This document shows, piece after piece, positions 63,335-64,000 of a DNA stretch of 64,000 nucleotides. Positions within the stretch are counted from its first letter, which is position 1. Every line of letters starts with the position of its first letter. Source of the DNA: Planctomycetaceae bacterium (GTDB lineage: Bacteria; Planctomycetota; UBA1135; GCA-002686595); the NCBI GenBank assembly GCA_011525785.1, contig WYBT01000032.1:248001-312000 (forward strand), in the 5' to 3' direction. The translations under genes and the position numbers were made by a program. A model generated the notes under the pieces. The model made no database searches. It saw only the letters and a program-made list of their open reading frames with translations, and was not told where the DNA came from.

Positions 63335-64000
63335 ATGAGCCAACCCAAGTACACCGAGTGCGAACGGCGGGCCTACCTGCTTCTGAGATGGCTCGCCGAA
63401 CGCGAGGACTTCTCGTTCGAGTCGTGCGCGCACGCCGAAGGACGGGAGAGCTTCTTCGAGGCCAACAAGGACCTCCTGCCCATCGACATGAGCGTCGCAG
63501 CGGCCTGCGATGTGATCAGCTCGATGCAGAAGCACACCGGCTTGACTCCGGTTCGGTTCGTAGGCGCCGGCGGCCAGGGTGTCGTCATCGAAGCCGCAAT
63601 CCCCGAGCAGCGATGGATGGTGAAGTGGTTCAACCCGATGGTCGCCGGGTCGGCGGAGGCGAACCTCGAGCGCCAGTACGACCTGATGGCGGCCTTGGCG
63701 GCCAAGTCGCGCAGCTTTCCAGCGCCCGTCTCGATAGCCAAAGAGCGTGAGGCAGCGGTCCGTGTACTTCGCTGCCCGCTTGACGACGGCAAGCTGCTCG
63801 CGCTCGTGAGCGACGTCGCGGGAGCGCAGACGCTCCGTGCCCGTCCTCGCGACCCGACAGCTGATGGAAAATCAGGCTTGATGCTCTTCGGCGGCCTCGT
63901 CGACGCCATCGAGGTCTTGCACGGACACTCGAACCATGTCCATTTGGACCTGACTCCGGAGAACGTACTGGTTGATGCAGCCGGCATGCCCAAGCTGATC
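63335..64000 (+). CDS. Hanks-type Ser/Thr protein kinase, 3' end cut by the window
   Basis: The frame is open from ATG 63335 to the window end (222 codons). An N-terminal ~70-residue segment without recognised domain leads to the kinase core: Gly-rich loop GAGGQG (77-82), Val-Lys97 in WMVKWFN, and the catalytic loop HLDLTPEN (203-210), where Asp205 and Asn210 are conserved but the usual Arg after His is Leu and the usual Lys two residues after Asp is Thr. The DFG end, activation loop and any C-terminal sensor or membrane domain lie beyond the window. It follows the ECF sigma gene by 25 bp, probably one operon. Confidence 0.8.
   Translation, partial: MSQPKYTECERRAYLLLRWLAEREDFSFESCAHAEGRESFFEANKDLLPIDMSVAAACDVISSMQKHTGLTPVRFVGAGGQGVVIEAAIPEQRWMVKWFNPMVAGSAEANLERQYDLMAALAAKSRSFPAPVSIAKEREAAVRVLRCPLDDGKLLALVSDVAGAQTLRARPRDPTADGKSGLMLFGGLVDAIEVLHGHSNHVHLDLTPENVLVDAAGMPKLI

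Overview
This is about 64 kb of GC-rich chromosomal DNA (GC-rich third codon positions, open reading frames on both strands almost everywhere) from what is most likely a planctomycete or a close relative. That assignment is an inference. It rests on secreted proteins that share a Cys-rich C-terminal module opening with YCTAK, on Asp/Asn-rich calcium-binding repeats in a secreted dehydrogenase, on an ECF sigma gene followed by a Hanks-type kinase, and on the scarcity of Shine-Dalgarno sequences. No rRNA, tRNA, CRISPR array, transposase, integrase or prophage gene was seen, so this looks like core chromosome with some lineage-specific genes.

Layout. 1-7.6 kb: SecDF fusion (5' cut), a LysM membrane protein, the overlapping nadB-hflX pair on the minus strand, then a repeat-bearing hypothetical gene and lexA. 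7.6-13.3 kb: an envelope/polysaccharide group (flippase, CDP-alcohol phosphotransferase, carbamoyltransferase, polysaccharide deacetylase). 13.5-18.3 kb: two secreted proteins with the shared C-terminal module, then a dimethylargininase-like hydrolase. 18.4-27.7 kb: a protein with four Myb/GcrA-like helix-turn-helix repeats, PTS enzyme I, a coiled-coil membrane protein, a Tex protein with an Ala-rich insertion and a Gly/Arg tail, a DJ-1-like protein without the catalytic Cys, and a cytoplasmic beta-propeller. 27.7-35.8 kb: EF-G, a His-rich metal permease, an M23-like membrane protein and HMG-CoA reductase, divergent from two tandem SPFH genes. 35.8-45 kb: secreted S9 peptidase, guanine deaminase-like enzyme, a MORN-type lipoprotein, a parallel beta-helix protein with the same C-terminal module, an M14 carboxypeptidase and a lipoprotein. 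45-55 kb: an RND pump with its membrane-fusion partner, a bicistronic M16 peptidase pair, a relic of the C-terminal module, and an acyltransferase overlapping an adenosylhomocysteinase-like gene. 55.6-61.1 kb: the 2-oxoglutarate dehydrogenase operon sucA-sucB-lpdA. 61.2-64 kb: a DUF433 protein, a proline cis-hydroxylase-like oxygenase, an ECF sigma factor and a Ser/Thr kinase cut by the window end.

How the genes work together. Many same-strand pairs overlap by ATGA or GTGA (nadB/hflX, deacetylase/carbamoyltransferase, membrane-fusion/RND, the M16 pair, the adenosylhomocysteinase-like/acyltransferase pair), which implies translational coupling. Convergent genes are often separated by GC-rich hairpins without a U-tract; at two gene ends the hairpin unit is tandemly duplicated. 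The observations most worth following are the shared C-terminal module (three intact copies and one relic), the four-repeat HTH protein, the adenosylhomocysteinase-like/acyltransferase pair, the HMG-CoA reductase/SPFH divergon and the lexA locus.
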